Shown: positions 1-8,404 of the stretch, in pieces | How the letters are laid out: every line of letters begins with the position of its first letter | Numbering within the stretch: position 1 is the stretch's first letter | Source of the DNA: JACJWR01 sp964627505 | GTDB taxonomy: Bacteria > Actinomycetota > Actinomycetes > S36-B12 > UBA10799 | Length of the DNA: 17,656 bases | Direction: 5' to 3' | NCBI GenBank assembly: GCA_964627505.1 | Contig: CAZVKB010000053.1 | Span: 1 to 17,656, forward strand | Notes under the pieces: model-generated | Seen by the model: only the letters and a program-made list of their open reading frames with translations | Told to the model about the DNA's origin: nothing | Databases searched by the model: none | Position numbers and translations under genes: made by a program

Positions 1-2
1 AT

Positions 3-1583
3 GAGCGGCTGGCGCGGCGGATCATCGACGGCGAACGCAACGGGTTGGAGGCCGATCTCGACGAGGCCATGCTCACCCGGGCGCCGTTGGACATCGTCAA
101 CGATGTGTTGCTCGGCGGGATGCGCACCGTGGGTGAACTGTTTGGCGCCGGCGAGATGCAGCTGCCGTTCGTACTCCAGAGCGCCGAGGTGATGAAAACC
201 GCAGTGGCCTACCTCGAGCCGCACATGGAGAAGACCGACGACGCCGGGAAGGGCACGATCGTGCTCGCGACGGTCAAGGGCGATGTGCACGACATCGGCA
301 AGAACCTCGTCGACATCATCTTGAGCAACAACGGCTATACCGTGGTGAACATCGGGATCAAGCAGCCGGTGAACGCCATTTTGGAGGCTGCGGAGACGCA
401 CGACGCCGACGTCATCGGCATGTCGGGCCTGTTGGTGAAATCCACAGTGATCATGAAGGACAACCTGGCGGAAATGAACAGCCGCGGGATCGCCGAGAAG
501 TTCCCGGTGATTCTCGGCGGTGCGGCGCTCACACGGGCATACGTGGAACAGGATCTCGCTGAGATGTTCGAGGGTGAGGTGCGCTATGCCCGCGACGCGT
601 TTGAGGGCCTGAGTCTGATGGACGCCGTGATGGCGGTGAAGCGCGGCGACCCCGGGGCGCAACTGCCGGAACTGCGGCAGCGACGGGTGGCGGCGAGCGG
701 CGGGCGGCGGCGCGCCGAGGCTGCCGATGTGGTGGTGCCAGCGCGTTCAGATGTCGCCGCAGATGCCCCGATTCCGCTTGTGCCTTTCTGGGGCGACCGG
801 ATCGTCAAAGGTATTCCGTTGGCCGATTACGTTGCCTACCTCGACGAGCGGGCGCTGTTCCGCGGCCAGTGGGGGCTCAAGCCCGGTCGCAGCGACACCC
901 GCACCTATGAGGAAATCGTGGAAGCCGAAGGCACACCGAGGCTCCGTGAGTGGCTCGACCGGGTGCACACCGAGGGGATGCTGGAAGCTGCCGTGATCTA
1001 CGGCTATTGGCCGGCGTGGGCACACGGCGAGCAAATCGTCATCGGCGATCCCGATGAGCCGACTCGTGAACTCGGGCGGTTTTCGTTCCCCCGGCAACAA
1101 CGCGGCCGTTTCCTGTGTCTGGCCGACTATGTGCGGCCGGGGCGTCCGGACGGCTCTGCCCCAGAGGAGATCGACAACGTCGCCTTCCACATCGTGACGA
1201 TGGGCAATCGGATTTCGGTTGCGGCCAACAAGTTGTTCGAGGCCAATGCGTATCGGGAGTACATGGAGTTGCACGGGTTGTCGGTGCAGCTCACAGAGGC
1301 CTTGGCGGAGTATTGGCACGCTCGGGTGCGCGCTGAGTGGGGGATCTCCGGCGGCGATTCCCCAGAGATGGCGCGGATTCTCAAGCAGGAGTACGTCGGT
1401 GAGCGGTATTCGTTCGGGTATCCCGCGTGTCCGGACCTCACTCAGCAAGCGTTGTTGTTCGAGTTGCTGCGGCCAGAGCGCGTGGGCGTGGAACTCAGCG
1501 AGGAATTCCAACTGCACCCCGAGCAGTCCACGTCGGCGATTCTGTTCCACCACCCGGAGGCCACATACTTCAACGCCGGGTGA
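3..1583 (+). CDS. metH: Cobalamin-dependent methionine synthase, C-terminal part (5'-truncated by window edge)
   Basis: Transfers a methyl group from methyl-tetrahydrofolate through cobalamin to homocysteine in the cytoplasm, giving methionine. The frame is open from base 3, so the gene starts outside the window; about 526 residues are visible against about 1,200 for the family. First comes the helical cap of the B12 module (GEMQLPFVLQSAEVMK). The Rossmann B12-binding domain follows, with DVHDIGKN (His at 288-290 is the expected lower cobalt ligand), SGLLVKS and GGAALTR. After a variable Ala/Arg-rich linker around 640-760, the reactivation (AdoMet-binding) domain runs from about 770 to the end, with RGQWG, YGYWPAW and RYSFGYPACPD. 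The last residues, HPEATYFNAG, resemble the usual end of the family. The homocysteine and folate domains must lie upstream. Identification is secure from the motifs; nothing about regulation is visible here. Confidence 0.97.
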   Translation, partial: ERLARRIIDGERNGLEADLDEAMLTRAPLDIVNDVLLGGMRTVGELFGAGEMQLPFVLQSAEVMKTAVAYLEPHMEKTDDAGKGTIVLATVKGDVHDIGKNLVDIILSNNGYTVVNIGIKQPVNAILEAAETHDADVIGMSGLLVKSTVIMKDNLAEMNSRGIAEKFPVILGGAALTRAYVEQDLAEMFEGEVRYARDAFEGLSLMDAVMAVKRGDPGAQLPELRQRRVAASGGRRRAEAADVVVPARSDVAADAPIPLVPFWGDRIVKGIPLADYVAYLDERALFRGQWGLKPGRSDTRTYEEIVEAEGTPRLREWLDRVHTEGMLEAAVIYGYWPAWAHGEQIVIGDPDEPTRELGRFSFPRQQRGRFLCLADYVRPGRPDGSAPEEIDNVAFHIVTMGNRISVAANKLFEANAYREYMELHGLSVQLTEALAEYWHARVRAEWGISGGDSPEMARILKQEYVGERYSFGYPACPDLTQQALLFELLRPERVGVELSEEFQLHPEQSTSAILFHHPEATYFNAG

Positions 1584-1658
1584 CGGTTGCGGTAGGTCAG
1601 GGCGGTCGTCTGAGCTAGCCCGAACGCGTGGACGTACGGGTTTGATGTACGACGGCGC

Positions 1659-4298
1659 CTAGGCGGTTGTGCGAGGGGCGTAGTAGCCCAGCACGTCCAG
1701 CACGACGTGAGTAGTGGCGTCACCGCCGGCATGAACGGTGGCCAGGCGTGCTTGGGAGCATGCGACCAGCGAGGCGTTTGCCCGGGTCGACGCAGGACCC
1801 GGCCAGTTGCTGGTTGACGTGCTCGGCGCTCCGGTGGCGTTGTCCGGTCGTACGCTGACGAACCCGGCATGGCCGCGAGTGTCGGTGATGGTGAGATTGA
1901 AGGCGACCGCAGACGCAGTCGGAGGCACCAGGCCGGAACTGAGCAGGGCTCCGTCGGCACCCGCGCGACCATCGGCAACACCGATCAACCGGCTACCTTC
2001 CACAGGAGAGAGCCGGCTACCTGTCCAACGAGAATCGTAGGCGCGGCCGGGGGTGAGCGGATGAAACGTCGCCCCGGTTGGATTGATGGCTAGCGGGGTG
2101 TAATACCCGACGATGTCGATGATGACGTGGGTGGAACTGCCCTTAGCGCGCACGTTGATGTGTCGTGCCGCATCGAGTCCGACGACCGTGCCGTTGGCCA
2201 CAATGTCGCCTGGGTTCGACCAGTTGAGGGTGGATGCGGTGACGACTGGTGTGTCGCTGGGAGAGACTGCGAGATAGCCGGCGGGTCCTGTGTCGACTGC
2301 GGTGATGTTGTAGGCGATCGCCGTGGCTGATTCGGGTAGCGCAGGCGTTGTGCTTGCGATGTCGATCGTACGTGAGGTACCCGCGCGGAGCGCGCGACGT
2401 TCGAGCGGCAAACTCGTGTCGGCGCGCGAGTCGTAGGCGCGACTCGGGTTGATGGGCGTGAACAGGGTGGCTTCGGCGGGGGCAGTGGCGAAACCAGTGG
2501 GAGCAGTGCTATCCGGCACGAAATAACCGACGATGTCGAGTACCGCGTGGGCGCCTCCGCTGCCGCCGGCGAATAGTTCGATCGTGCGGTCTGGGGCCAA
2601 GGGGATAGGGGCACCGTTGGCGATCGTGGTCGCGGGGCCAGTCCAGTTGATCAGCGAGGTGGCGGTTTGGGTGCCGCCGCCGGCCGTAGCGGCGAGGAAT
2701 CCCGCACCGATGGCGTCTGTGATGGTGAGATTCGCCGCCACCGCTGCGGCTTTGGTCGGGATAGCGTCGGCAGCGGTCACGGCCCCGGTGGTCAGGTCTC
2801 GTCCATGTGCCACCGATACCCGGCGGTGCGTGCCACTCACGAGGGGTCCGCTGGGAATATCGATGCGCGTAAGCCGCGAATCATATGCTCGAACCGGCGC
2901 AATGGGAACAAAAAGTAGACCCGGTGGCGGGGCAGTTCCCGGAGGTGGAGGGAGATCTGGCACCTGGTTCGGGATGGGTACGACGCTGGGTCCGTTGATG
3001 TCGTTATCGCGCAGGATTTGGGCCACCGTGCAGCTGGGATGGGTGGGTCGGCACACCTCGGAGTCATCAAGTCCCAATGGCATGGTGGGGCCACCGTTGC
3101 GAATGATGTTGCCGGTGATCACCAGACCATCGTCGGTGCGGGCAGGAGATGGCCCGATCAGGTTGCCGGTGTTCGCCCGTGGGGTCGAGATCTCCAGGTG
3201 CTGCCAGGCAGAGGTGTGCCCGGGCGGGTTGACGATTGTGTTGCGGCGAATCGTCACATCGCGGTCGGGAATGTTGGCGGCAACACCGCCGGTCGCTGTG
3301 GTTCCCCAAGCGCCCTGGTCGAGTAGCAGGCGGCAGCGAGCGATGTCGCCGTCGCAACTGCGATATCCGAAGGTGACTTCGATCAGGTGGCTGCGTTGTC
3401 CCACTCGGGTGGCGACGTTGTCCTCGATCAGAATGTTGCGGCCTCCGTTGACGCCGAAGGCGGCGCCCTCAGTGTCGTGGATGAAGTTGCCGGCGAGCAC
3501 AAGATCTTCGGCTTCGTAAGTGAGCCATGGCGCCACCATGAACTCCAATCCCGTGCCTTGACCGGCGGTGAAACCGCCCGTGCCGCACGTGTGGATCTCG
3601 TTGCCGCGCACCTCGATGTCGATCGACCCGCCCTTGGCGTATGCGCACCAATCGCCGGCGCCGTGGATGATGTTGCCGGTGATGACGCTGTGTTGGACTG
3701 CGACGTAATCGATGACGTTTTCGTCGGCGTTGCCGATGTCACTGTTGACGATGTCGAAGTGATCAGACTGGTTGACTTTGATGGTTTCCTGCGCGACTCC
3801 GGCACCGTCAAGTCGGGAGTTTTGCACTGTGACATGACTGCATTGCTCGCAATGCAGTGCGTCGCCACCGGGTGTGACGGAGAGGCTGTCGAGTGTGAGG
3901 TGATCGATGTCGAAGAGGTTGAAATCGCCAAGTAGCACCGCTGATCTGGGAGTTCCGAGTGACCGTATGACGATTGGCGCATCCGGTGTGCCGTGCCGGT
4001 CCTCCCAGTAGTGCGGCATGCTGGCGCGTGGGTAGGTGCCGGGAGCCAGATTGATCGTGATACCGCTGGCTAGCGGAGTGCCGCGGGGGATTCGGTTCCA
4101 TGCTGCGGTCAAGGTGCGCAGTGGCGCGTTCGGGGTGGTGCCGGCGGCGCTATCCGAACCAGAGGGGGAGACGAACAGCTGAGTGGGGGGCAGCGCCGAC
4201 GCGGTTGCTGCACCGCTGAATTGCGCGCACATCAGCAGCATCACCGCACCGAAACCGACGAGTGCGCGCGAGAACAGGCGGGCGGCGGTCGTCCTCAT
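1659..4298 (-). CDS. Secreted right-handed parallel beta-helix protein with three C-terminal AYDSR/GYY repeats
   Basis: I chose the ATG at 4298 (879 aa) because it puts a classical signal peptide at the N-terminus: RTTAAR, then a hydrophobic stretch, then an ASA-like cleavage site near residue 35. ATG 4319 and TTG 4334 are upstream alternatives, and GAAG/GGGAG before 4298 is only a fair ribosome site. Residues about 41-435 resemble DUF1565/NosD-type beta-helix proteins: LFVSPSGSDSAAG at the start, then many short ITGNIIH / VRGNEIH / IEDNVATR turns. A proline linker (about 449-460) leads to three tandem domains of about 125-135 aa (461-594, 611-735, 744-875), each opening with RAYDSR and ending with a D(I/V)xGY(F/Y) motif. 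No LPxTG or C-terminal membrane helix is seen, so it is probably released or bound non-covalently. Substrate and function are unknown; beta-helices often bind or cleave polysaccharides, but no catalytic motif is evident. The gene is monocistronic and converges on metH. Confidence 0.85.
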   Translation of the reverse strand: MRTTAARLFSRALVGFGAVMLLMCAQFSGAATASALPPTQLFVSPSGSDSAAGTTPNAPLRTLTAAWNRIPRGTPLASGITINLAPGTYPRASMPHYWEDRHGTPDAPIVIRSLGTPRSAVLLGDFNLFDIDHLTLDSLSVTPGGDALHCEQCSHVTVQNSRLDGAGVAQETIKVNQSDHFDIVNSDIGNADENVIDYVAVQHSVITGNIIHGAGDWCAYAKGGSIDIEVRGNEIHTCGTGGFTAGQGTGLEFMVAPWLTYEAEDLVLAGNFIHDTEGAAFGVNGGRNILIEDNVATRVGQRSHLIEVTFGYRSCDGDIARCRLLLDQGAWGTTATGGVAANIPDRDVTIRRNTIVNPPGHTSAWQHLEISTPRANTGNLIGPSPARTDDGLVITGNIIRNGGPTMPLGLDDSEVCRPTHPSCTVAQILRDNDINGPSVVPIPNQVPDLPPPPGTAPPPGLLFVPIAPVRAYDSRLTRIDIPSGPLVSGTHRRVSVAHGRDLTTGAVTAADAIPTKAAAVAANLTITDAIGAGFLAATAGGGTQTATSLINWTGPATTIANGAPIPLAPDRTIELFAGGSGGAHAVLDIVGYFVPDSTAPTGFATAPAEATLFTPINPSRAYDSRADTSLPLERRALRAGTSRTIDIASTTPALPESATAIAYNITAVDTGPAGYLAVSPSDTPVVTASTLNWSNPGDIVANGTVVGLDAARHINVRAKGSSTHVIIDIVGYYTPLAINPTGATFHPLTPGRAYDSRWTGSRLSPVEGSRLIGVADGRAGADGALLSSGLVPPTASAVAFNLTITDTRGHAGFVSVRPDNATGAPSTSTSNWPGPASTRANASLVACSQARLATVHAGGDATTHVVLDVLGYYAPRTTA
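1674..2918 (-). repeat. Three tandem ~130-residue protein repeats inside the beta-helix gene
   Basis: In coding order the units lie at about 2918-2517, 2468-2094 and 2069-1674. Each begins with a (L/T)F.P(I/L).P.RAYDSR block and has a middle A.A.NIT..D block (ANLTITD, AYNITAVD, AFNLTITD). Each then has an NW.(G/N)P tryptophan segment, and ends with a V(L/I)D(I/V)(V/L)GY(F/Y) strand. Sequence between anchors is strongly diverged, so these are old duplications, not recent copies. Similar repeats occur in many secreted actinobacterial proteins; their role is not established to my knowledge, and a binding or surface-display module is an inference. Confidence 0.85.
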
Positions 4299-4372
4299 CT
4301 CCCATCTTCTAGAGGACATGGGACGCGTGCGCAACGGTACGGCCCGGATCGAAGCAGTTGTTGGGCTACATG

Positions 4373-4387
4373 GGTGAACGGTTCACC
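4373..4387. promoter_or_regulatory. 15-bp perfect palindrome, candidate operator upstream of the beta-helix gene
   Basis: GGTGAAC-G-GTTCACC is a perfect inverted repeat with 7-bp arms. It lies about 75 bp upstream of the preferred start of the secreted beta-helix gene, and upstream of a possible -10 (TACCGT, minus strand 4339-4334). Size and symmetry fit a dimeric repressor site. No regulator gene is adjacent, so the binding protein is unknown. The rest of 4299-4522 shows nothing else I can name. Confidence 0.4.
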
Positions 4388-4522
4388 ACACCGGCACGTC
4401 TGCACCGATGTCGGTCGTGTTCGGCCGAAACAGCGGCTGTGGCGTGCGAAATTCGCGGTTGCGACCGAAGTCCACGCTGACGGCGGAGGGATGGCAGCAC
4501 ACCCCACCATCTTGGTCATCGC

Positions 4523-5998
4523 TTACGGCGGACCTTCGCGGGACTCTTCCTGTGCCACCAGCTCCGGCAGATCCGACAATCGCCGCAGGGTGGCGAAAGG
4601 ATTGCGTAAGCGGTGGTTGCGGCCGAGGGCATCACGGTGTCGATCCAGAAACCACCAGTATCCGGCTGTGAATGGGCAGGCCGTCGGCCCTACACGGACC
4701 GTCGGTGAATAGCGGCATCCGCGACAGAAATCAGTCATCCGGTTCAGATATGCCCCACCTGCCGCATACGGTTTCGTCGCCATCTGGCCGCCATCTGCAA
4801 ACAGCCCCATTCCAATCACATTCGCTGGCATCACCCATTGCGTGCCATCCACAAACATGTCGATGAACCAGTTGTGGATCGCCGCAGGCTGATATCCACG
4901 CTGCAATGCCCAATTACTCAACACCATCAAGCGCACAATGTGGTGCGACCAACCGTGTTCATGGACCTGCTCAAGTGCGCTGCGCAGACAGGCAGCATGC
5001 ACCACGTCGGGCTGTGGCTCATCGAACCACCTCGGAATCGTGACCTGTGCGGCCAAGTCGTTTCGCGCGGTATAGTCCGCTCCGAACCACCAGTAGAGGT
5101 GCCACACGAACTCCCGCCAACCAAGTACCTGCCGCACGAAACCCTCCACTCCGGCCAGCGGTATGCCGGAAGGATCTGCGGCCTGCGCGCGGCACACCGC
5201 CTCGATCACTTCTTGTGGGTGGAGCAGTCCTAGATTGAGCGGCACGGACAACAGCGAATGTGCCATGACCCAGTCCCCGGCCATCGTGGCATCCTCATAA
5301 GGGCCGAACAGGGCAAGCCGGTTGTCGATAAAGTCCGCCAATGCTGTGAGTGCTTCGGCCCTAGAAACCGCAAACCTACGCGGACCATCCGCCCCGCGAA
5401 GGGTCAGCCATCCTTCCTTCTCCCACGCGGCGATCAGGTCTCTGGCCTTCAGGTCGATGTCGTCCTGAACCGGGAAAGTGGTACGAAGTCCCAAGTCCGG
5501 CGCCTTTGGTGGTGGCAGACGATTCTCGGTGTCGAAGTTCCAGCGACCGCCTTCCGGTTCCCCACTCGGCGTCATCAAGATGCCAGTGCGACGGCGGGCA
5601 TACCGGTAGAAGTCCTCCAACACCAGGCGTCGACGCCCTTCTGCCCACTGGGCAAATTCGGCCTGCGAAGTCAGGAACCCACGCTCCGGCAGCACCGTCA
5701 CGCCCAACTTCCGTACCAGCTCCCGGGCTGCCCGGGTACTCGGTTCCACGACCTGCACTTCCCCTAAAGCCACCGACTCGAGTTCAGCCAGCCCCTCGCG
5801 ATGGGTGTCGGACACGATGACGCGCACGCGAGCATCGGCAGCCCTGTGCAACATGGCGGACAGATAGATCAGCGCCTTGGCCCGATGCATCCGACGGCGC
5901 CCAAACGCTCGGCGGCTCATGATGATGAAAGCCTCATCGCCATCGTCGAAGCTGGGTCCGAGCTGGTCGGCGAACAACCACCGAATTCGGCGACTCAT
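4523..5998 (-). CDS. Iron-sulfur bacterial cryptochrome / (6-4) photolyase-type protein (DPRP, PhrB-like)
   Basis: Light-dependent flavoprotein of the deoxyribodipyrimidine photolyase-related family (FeS-BCP class), which repairs UV (6-4) photoproducts or acts as a photoreceptor. The 491-aa length is normal. WLFADQLGPSF at the start is the family's N-terminal signature. The FAD-binding C-terminal half has GWREFVWHLYWWFG (293-306), SHHIVRLMVLSNWAL (351-365), HNWFIDMFVDGTQWVMPANVIGM and MATKPYAAGGAYLNRM. Four cysteines, C337, C425, C428 and C441, have spacings 88/3/13, the same as I recall for the [4Fe-4S] ligands of Agrobacterium PhrB (350/438/441/454). The open frame continues to 6469, but the homology begins at ATG 5998 and the upstream part is antisense to DUF2252, so I use 5998. 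No good ribosome site is seen there; ATG 6049 is a less likely alternative. Divergent from the DUF2252 gene. Confidence 0.93.
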   Translation of the reverse strand: MSRRIRWLFADQLGPSFDDGDEAFIIMSRRAFGRRRMHRAKALIYLSAMLHRAADARVRVIVSDTHREGLAELESVALGEVQVVEPSTRAARELVRKLGVTVLPERGFLTSQAEFAQWAEGRRRLVLEDFYRYARRRTGILMTPSGEPEGGRWNFDTENRLPPPKAPDLGLRTTFPVQDDIDLKARDLIAAWEKEGWLTLRGADGPRRFAVSRAEALTALADFIDNRLALFGPYEDATMAGDWVMAHSLLSVPLNLGLLHPQEVIEAVCRAQAADPSGIPLAGVEGFVRQVLGWREFVWHLYWWFGADYTARNDLAAQVTIPRWFDEPQPDVVHAACLRSALEQVHEHGWSHHIVRLMVLSNWALQRGYQPAAIHNWFIDMFVDGTQWVMPANVIGMGLFADGGQMATKPYAAGGAYLNRMTDFCRGCRYSPTVRVGPTACPFTAGYWWFLDRHRDALGRNHRLRNPFATLRRLSDLPELVAQEESREGPP

Positions 5999-6145
5999 GG
6001 GAGCGCCAAGCGATCGCGATGTGCTCCCATCCGCCCAGCCTCCCAACATTGATTCGCGCCGGTTCGCGGTTCCCAGCGAGCCGAGCCTAACGTGCCACCC
6101 GCAGGCCTGCCCGGAGCCGAAATCCCAGCCGGTGAGGTCACCCGG

Positions 6146-6172
6146 CTGACCGCTGCGCGGTGACTCTAGGCT
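6146..6172 (+). promoter_or_regulatory. Promoter of the DUF2252 gene (leaderless)
   Basis: CTGACC (6146-6151), a 15-nt gap, then TAGGCT (6167-6172), which is 7 nt before the ATG at 6180. That distance leaves room for transcription to start at or next to the start codon, and no Shine-Dalgarno sequence precedes it. The same arrangement recurs before three other genes here. The rest of the 5999-6179 divergent gap shows no further structure. Confidence 0.55.
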
Positions 6173-6179
6173 CTCAGCC

Positions 6180-7577
6180 ATGGTTGACGATTCGCTGCGC
6201 ACACCACACCCGCCCGTGTCCGAGCGTCGAGCTGCCGGAAAAGCTGCCCGCAAGCGAGTCCCGCGCAGCTCGCACAGTGCGTGGCAGCCAGCAGCTGATC
6301 GTCCCGATCCGGTGAGTTGGATGCGAACCACCAACGAGGGTCGACTTGCCGAATTCCTCCCCCACCGAGTCGGTCGCATGGTGGTCAGTCCTTTCACCTT
6401 CTTGCGTGGTGCCGCCGACCTCATGGCGATCGATCTCGCGGGCACGCCGCACAGCGGGCACTTCACCACGGCGATCGGCGATGCTCACCTGAGCAATTTC
6501 GGTTTCTACGCCAGCCCGGAGCGGCATCTGCTGCTCGATGTCAACGACTTTGACCAAGCCGCGCCTGGCCCGTGGGAATGGGATATCAAACGACTTGCGG
6601 CCAGCATCGTGGTGGCGGGTCGGGAAAACGGCCTTTCCGATCTCATCGGCCAGGCGGCGGTGGCGCAGATGGTCACCGCCTACGGCACGGCAATGGCACA
6701 AGCCGCAGGCACCGGGGTCCTGGACTTCCAACTTCAAGTATTCACTGTGCAGCACCTGCGCAAGTTGAGTCGGCGCACGGCGATGGCCAAACAAGTGCAG
6801 ACGGCCGAAGTCAAAGCCCGACGACGCACCCACGCCATGTCGCTTCCGAAATTCACCCTGCGGGGTGCGGACGGGCGCCTGCGCATGATCGAAGAGCCGC
6901 CGTTGATGGTTGACGTCACCCCCGAGACCGAAACGATTGTGGGGGCCAGTGAAGACGAAATTGTGGGAGCGCTCGACGCCTACGTCGAAACTTTGCCGTA
7001 CCACTGGCAGCGGGTGGTGCGCTCCTACACATTCCAGGACTCCGCGTATCGCGTGACCGGAGTGGGTAGCGCGGGTTTGCGCACCTATCTCGCCTTACTC
7101 ACCGGCACTGATGATTCCGATGCCACGTTTCTGCAAATTAAGGAGGCCGGGCCGTCGGTCCTCGACGGTCGCACGGGCGGACCATCTAGCCGTCACAGCC
7201 ACAATGGGCGCCGAATCGTGGCGTATCAACAACGCAGCCAGTCGGCCAGTGACCCGCTGCTCGGGTGGACCTCAATTGGCGGGCGGGATTTCTACGTCAA
7301 ACAAATGCGGGACATGAAGGGCGACATCCCAGTCGAAGACCTCGACGATGAGCAACTGCCGCTGTACGCGCGATTGTGCGGCGCCCTGCTGGCGCGCGCC
7401 CACGCCCGCGCCGGGGATCCGGTGGGGATCGCGGCCTACATCGGCAGTGGCGAATCGCTGGGGCGGGCGCTTGGCGAATTCGCCGTTGCTTATGCCGATC
7501 AAACGACCGCAGACTGGGCTGCGGTGCGTGCGGCCGCGTTGGCGGGCGAGCTTCCATATGCGCCGGATCTGCGCTGA
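6180..7577 (+). CDS. DUF2252 family protein (kinase-like fold)
   Basis: 465 aa, the usual length for DUF2252, a widespread actinobacterial and proteobacterial family of unproven activity. Conserved blocks visible: MRTTNEGRLAEFLPHRVGRM, SPFTFLRGAADLM (70-82), GDAHLSNFG (100-108), DVNDFDQ (120-126) and WEWDIKRLAAS (132-142). GDAHxxNFG followed by a D.NDFD strand recalls the catalytic loop and metal site of aminoglycoside phosphotransferase-like kinases, so a phosphotransferase role is a reasonable inference but is not shown. No signal peptide or membrane helix; cytoplasmic. The start at 6180 fits the TAGGCT -10 box 7 nt upstream. The methyltransferase gene follows after 29 nt but has its own -10 box. 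Confidence 0.92.
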   Translation: MVDDSLRTPHPPVSERRAAGKAARKRVPRSSHSAWQPAADRPDPVSWMRTTNEGRLAEFLPHRVGRMVVSPFTFLRGAADLMAIDLAGTPHSGHFTTAIGDAHLSNFGFYASPERHLLLDVNDFDQAAPGPWEWDIKRLAASIVVAGRENGLSDLIGQAAVAQMVTAYGTAMAQAAGTGVLDFQLQVFTVQHLRKLSRRTAMAKQVQTAEVKARRRTHAMSLPKFTLRGADGRLRMIEEPPLMVDVTPETETIVGASEDEIVGALDAYVETLPYHWQRVVRSYTFQDSAYRVTGVGSAGLRTYLALLTGTDDSDATFLQIKEAGPSVLDGRTGGPSSRHSHNGRRIVAYQQRSQSASDPLLGWTSIGGRDFYVKQMRDMKGDIPVEDLDDEQLPLYARLCGALLARAHARAGDPVGIAAYIGSGESLGRALGEFAVAYADQTTADWAAVRAAALAGELPYAPDLR

Positions 7578-7600
7578 CGGCAGCACTGAGCGCGTAGTGT
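7574..7600 (+). promoter_or_regulatory. Promoter of the methyltransferase gene (leaderless)
   Basis: TAGTGT (7595-7600) ends 6 nt before the GTG start at 7607, with a weak CTGACG (7574-7579) 15 nt upstream overlapping the DUF2252 stop. There is no ribosome site, consistent with leaderless transcription from the short gap. Read-through from DUF2252 is also possible. Confidence 0.45.
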
Positions 7601-7606
7601 GAAATC

Positions 7607-8245
7607 GTGCCTTCTCACGATCATTGGTTGTTCACCCAGGTGTATCGGCTCATCGCCCGGGCCGAGGAAGTCAGCCCGATAGCAGCTGCTCGGACCAAAG
7701 TGGCGGCGGGGTTGCGCGGCCGATTGCTGATCGTCGGCCTTGGACCAGGCGGTGACCTGGCACATCTCCCGGATTCGGTGACGCACGTCGTGGGGGTCGA
7801 GCCAAGCGCTTCCATGCGTCAGGCGGCACACGGTGCCGTCCAGCAGGCTCGTGCGCGCGGGATTCAGGTTGAGGTGATCGATGCAGTGGGGGAGGACTTG
7901 CCGTTCGCGTCCGACTCATTCGATTCGGCGCTTTTCGCCTACGTGTTGTGCAGCGTTGATGACCCGGCCCAGGTGGTGGCGGAAGTGCGCCGAGTGTTGC
8001 GCTCTGGCGGCGAAGTGGCGGTGCTGGAGCATGTGGTGGGACATGATGGCACCTGGATGCGGCGCGCCCAACGACTGGCAGCACCGTGGTGGCCGCGAAT
8101 CGCAGGTGGCTGTCGCTGCGACCAGGACACCGCAGCCGTGTTGGCGGCAGGCGGATTTGACACTTCGCGGCTGCGCCATGTGGAGTCGGTGCCGCTGCCG
8201 CCGGTGGGTCCAGCATTGATCGGAACGACGAGGGTACCCGGCTGA
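7607..8245 (+). CDS. Class I SAM-dependent methyltransferase
   Basis: 212 aa. Motif I is LLIVGLGPGGDL (40-51). It is followed by VGVEPSASM (62-70, acidic residue for the SAM ribose), LPFASDSFDSAL (98-109) and the strand/turn EVRRVLRSGGEVAVLEHV (126-143). This is the layout of the Methyltransf_11 family, in the style of UbiE/phospholipid N-methyltransferases and METTL7-like proteins. The substrate cannot be told from sequence. The cysteines in GGCRCDQD (167-174) sit where related proteins place substrate-side residues. The GTG at 7607 is set by the -10 box just upstream. It converges on the alpha-glucosidase gene; the 159 bp between them show no clear terminator hairpin. Confidence 0.88.
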   Translation: MPSHDHWLFTQVYRLIARAEEVSPIAAARTKVAAGLRGRLLIVGLGPGGDLAHLPDSVTHVVGVEPSASMRQAAHGAVQQARARGIQVEVIDAVGEDLPFASDSFDSALFAYVLCSVDDPAQVVAEVRRVLRSGGEVAVLEHVVGHDGTWMRRAQRLAAPWWPRIAGGCRCDQDTAAVLAAGGFDTSRLRHVESVPLPPVGPALIGTTRVPG

Positions 8246-8404
8246 CCTGGGCAGATGCGGCAACGGAGTGCTCGCTGTGGCGGCTTTGGCGGCAGGAAGT
8301 CAGGCCACCTTGGGGTTGGCAGGGTCGTTCGGTGGCGTCGGGGGAACCTCGGCGGTGTGCGCGTTGGCCGGTTTGATCGTGGCTCTGTCAGCTTCCGAAC
8401 TGGC

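Noticed and set aside
747..1553. 268-aa open frame antisense to metH
   Set aside because: The opposite strand carries the conserved MetH activation domain.
1584..1658. tRNA-like GGGCTAGCTCAG string and a CGCCTAGGCG palindrome (1656-1665) between metH and the beta-helix gene
   Set aside because: No acceptor or anticodon stem can be built around the string, and the palindrome has no loop or T-run, so neither a tRNA nor a terminator is supported.
2533..3519. 328-aa open frame antisense to the beta-helix gene
   Set aside because: Ser/Arg/Val-rich without domains, whereas the opposite strand has a signal peptide, beta-helix turns and repeats.
5999..6469. N-terminal extension of the photolyase frame
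   Set aside because: No photolyase homology, and it runs antisense through the DUF2252 start and its promoter.
6174..7004. 276-aa open frame antisense to DUF2252
   Set aside because: Shadow of a conserved family gene; no recognisable domain.
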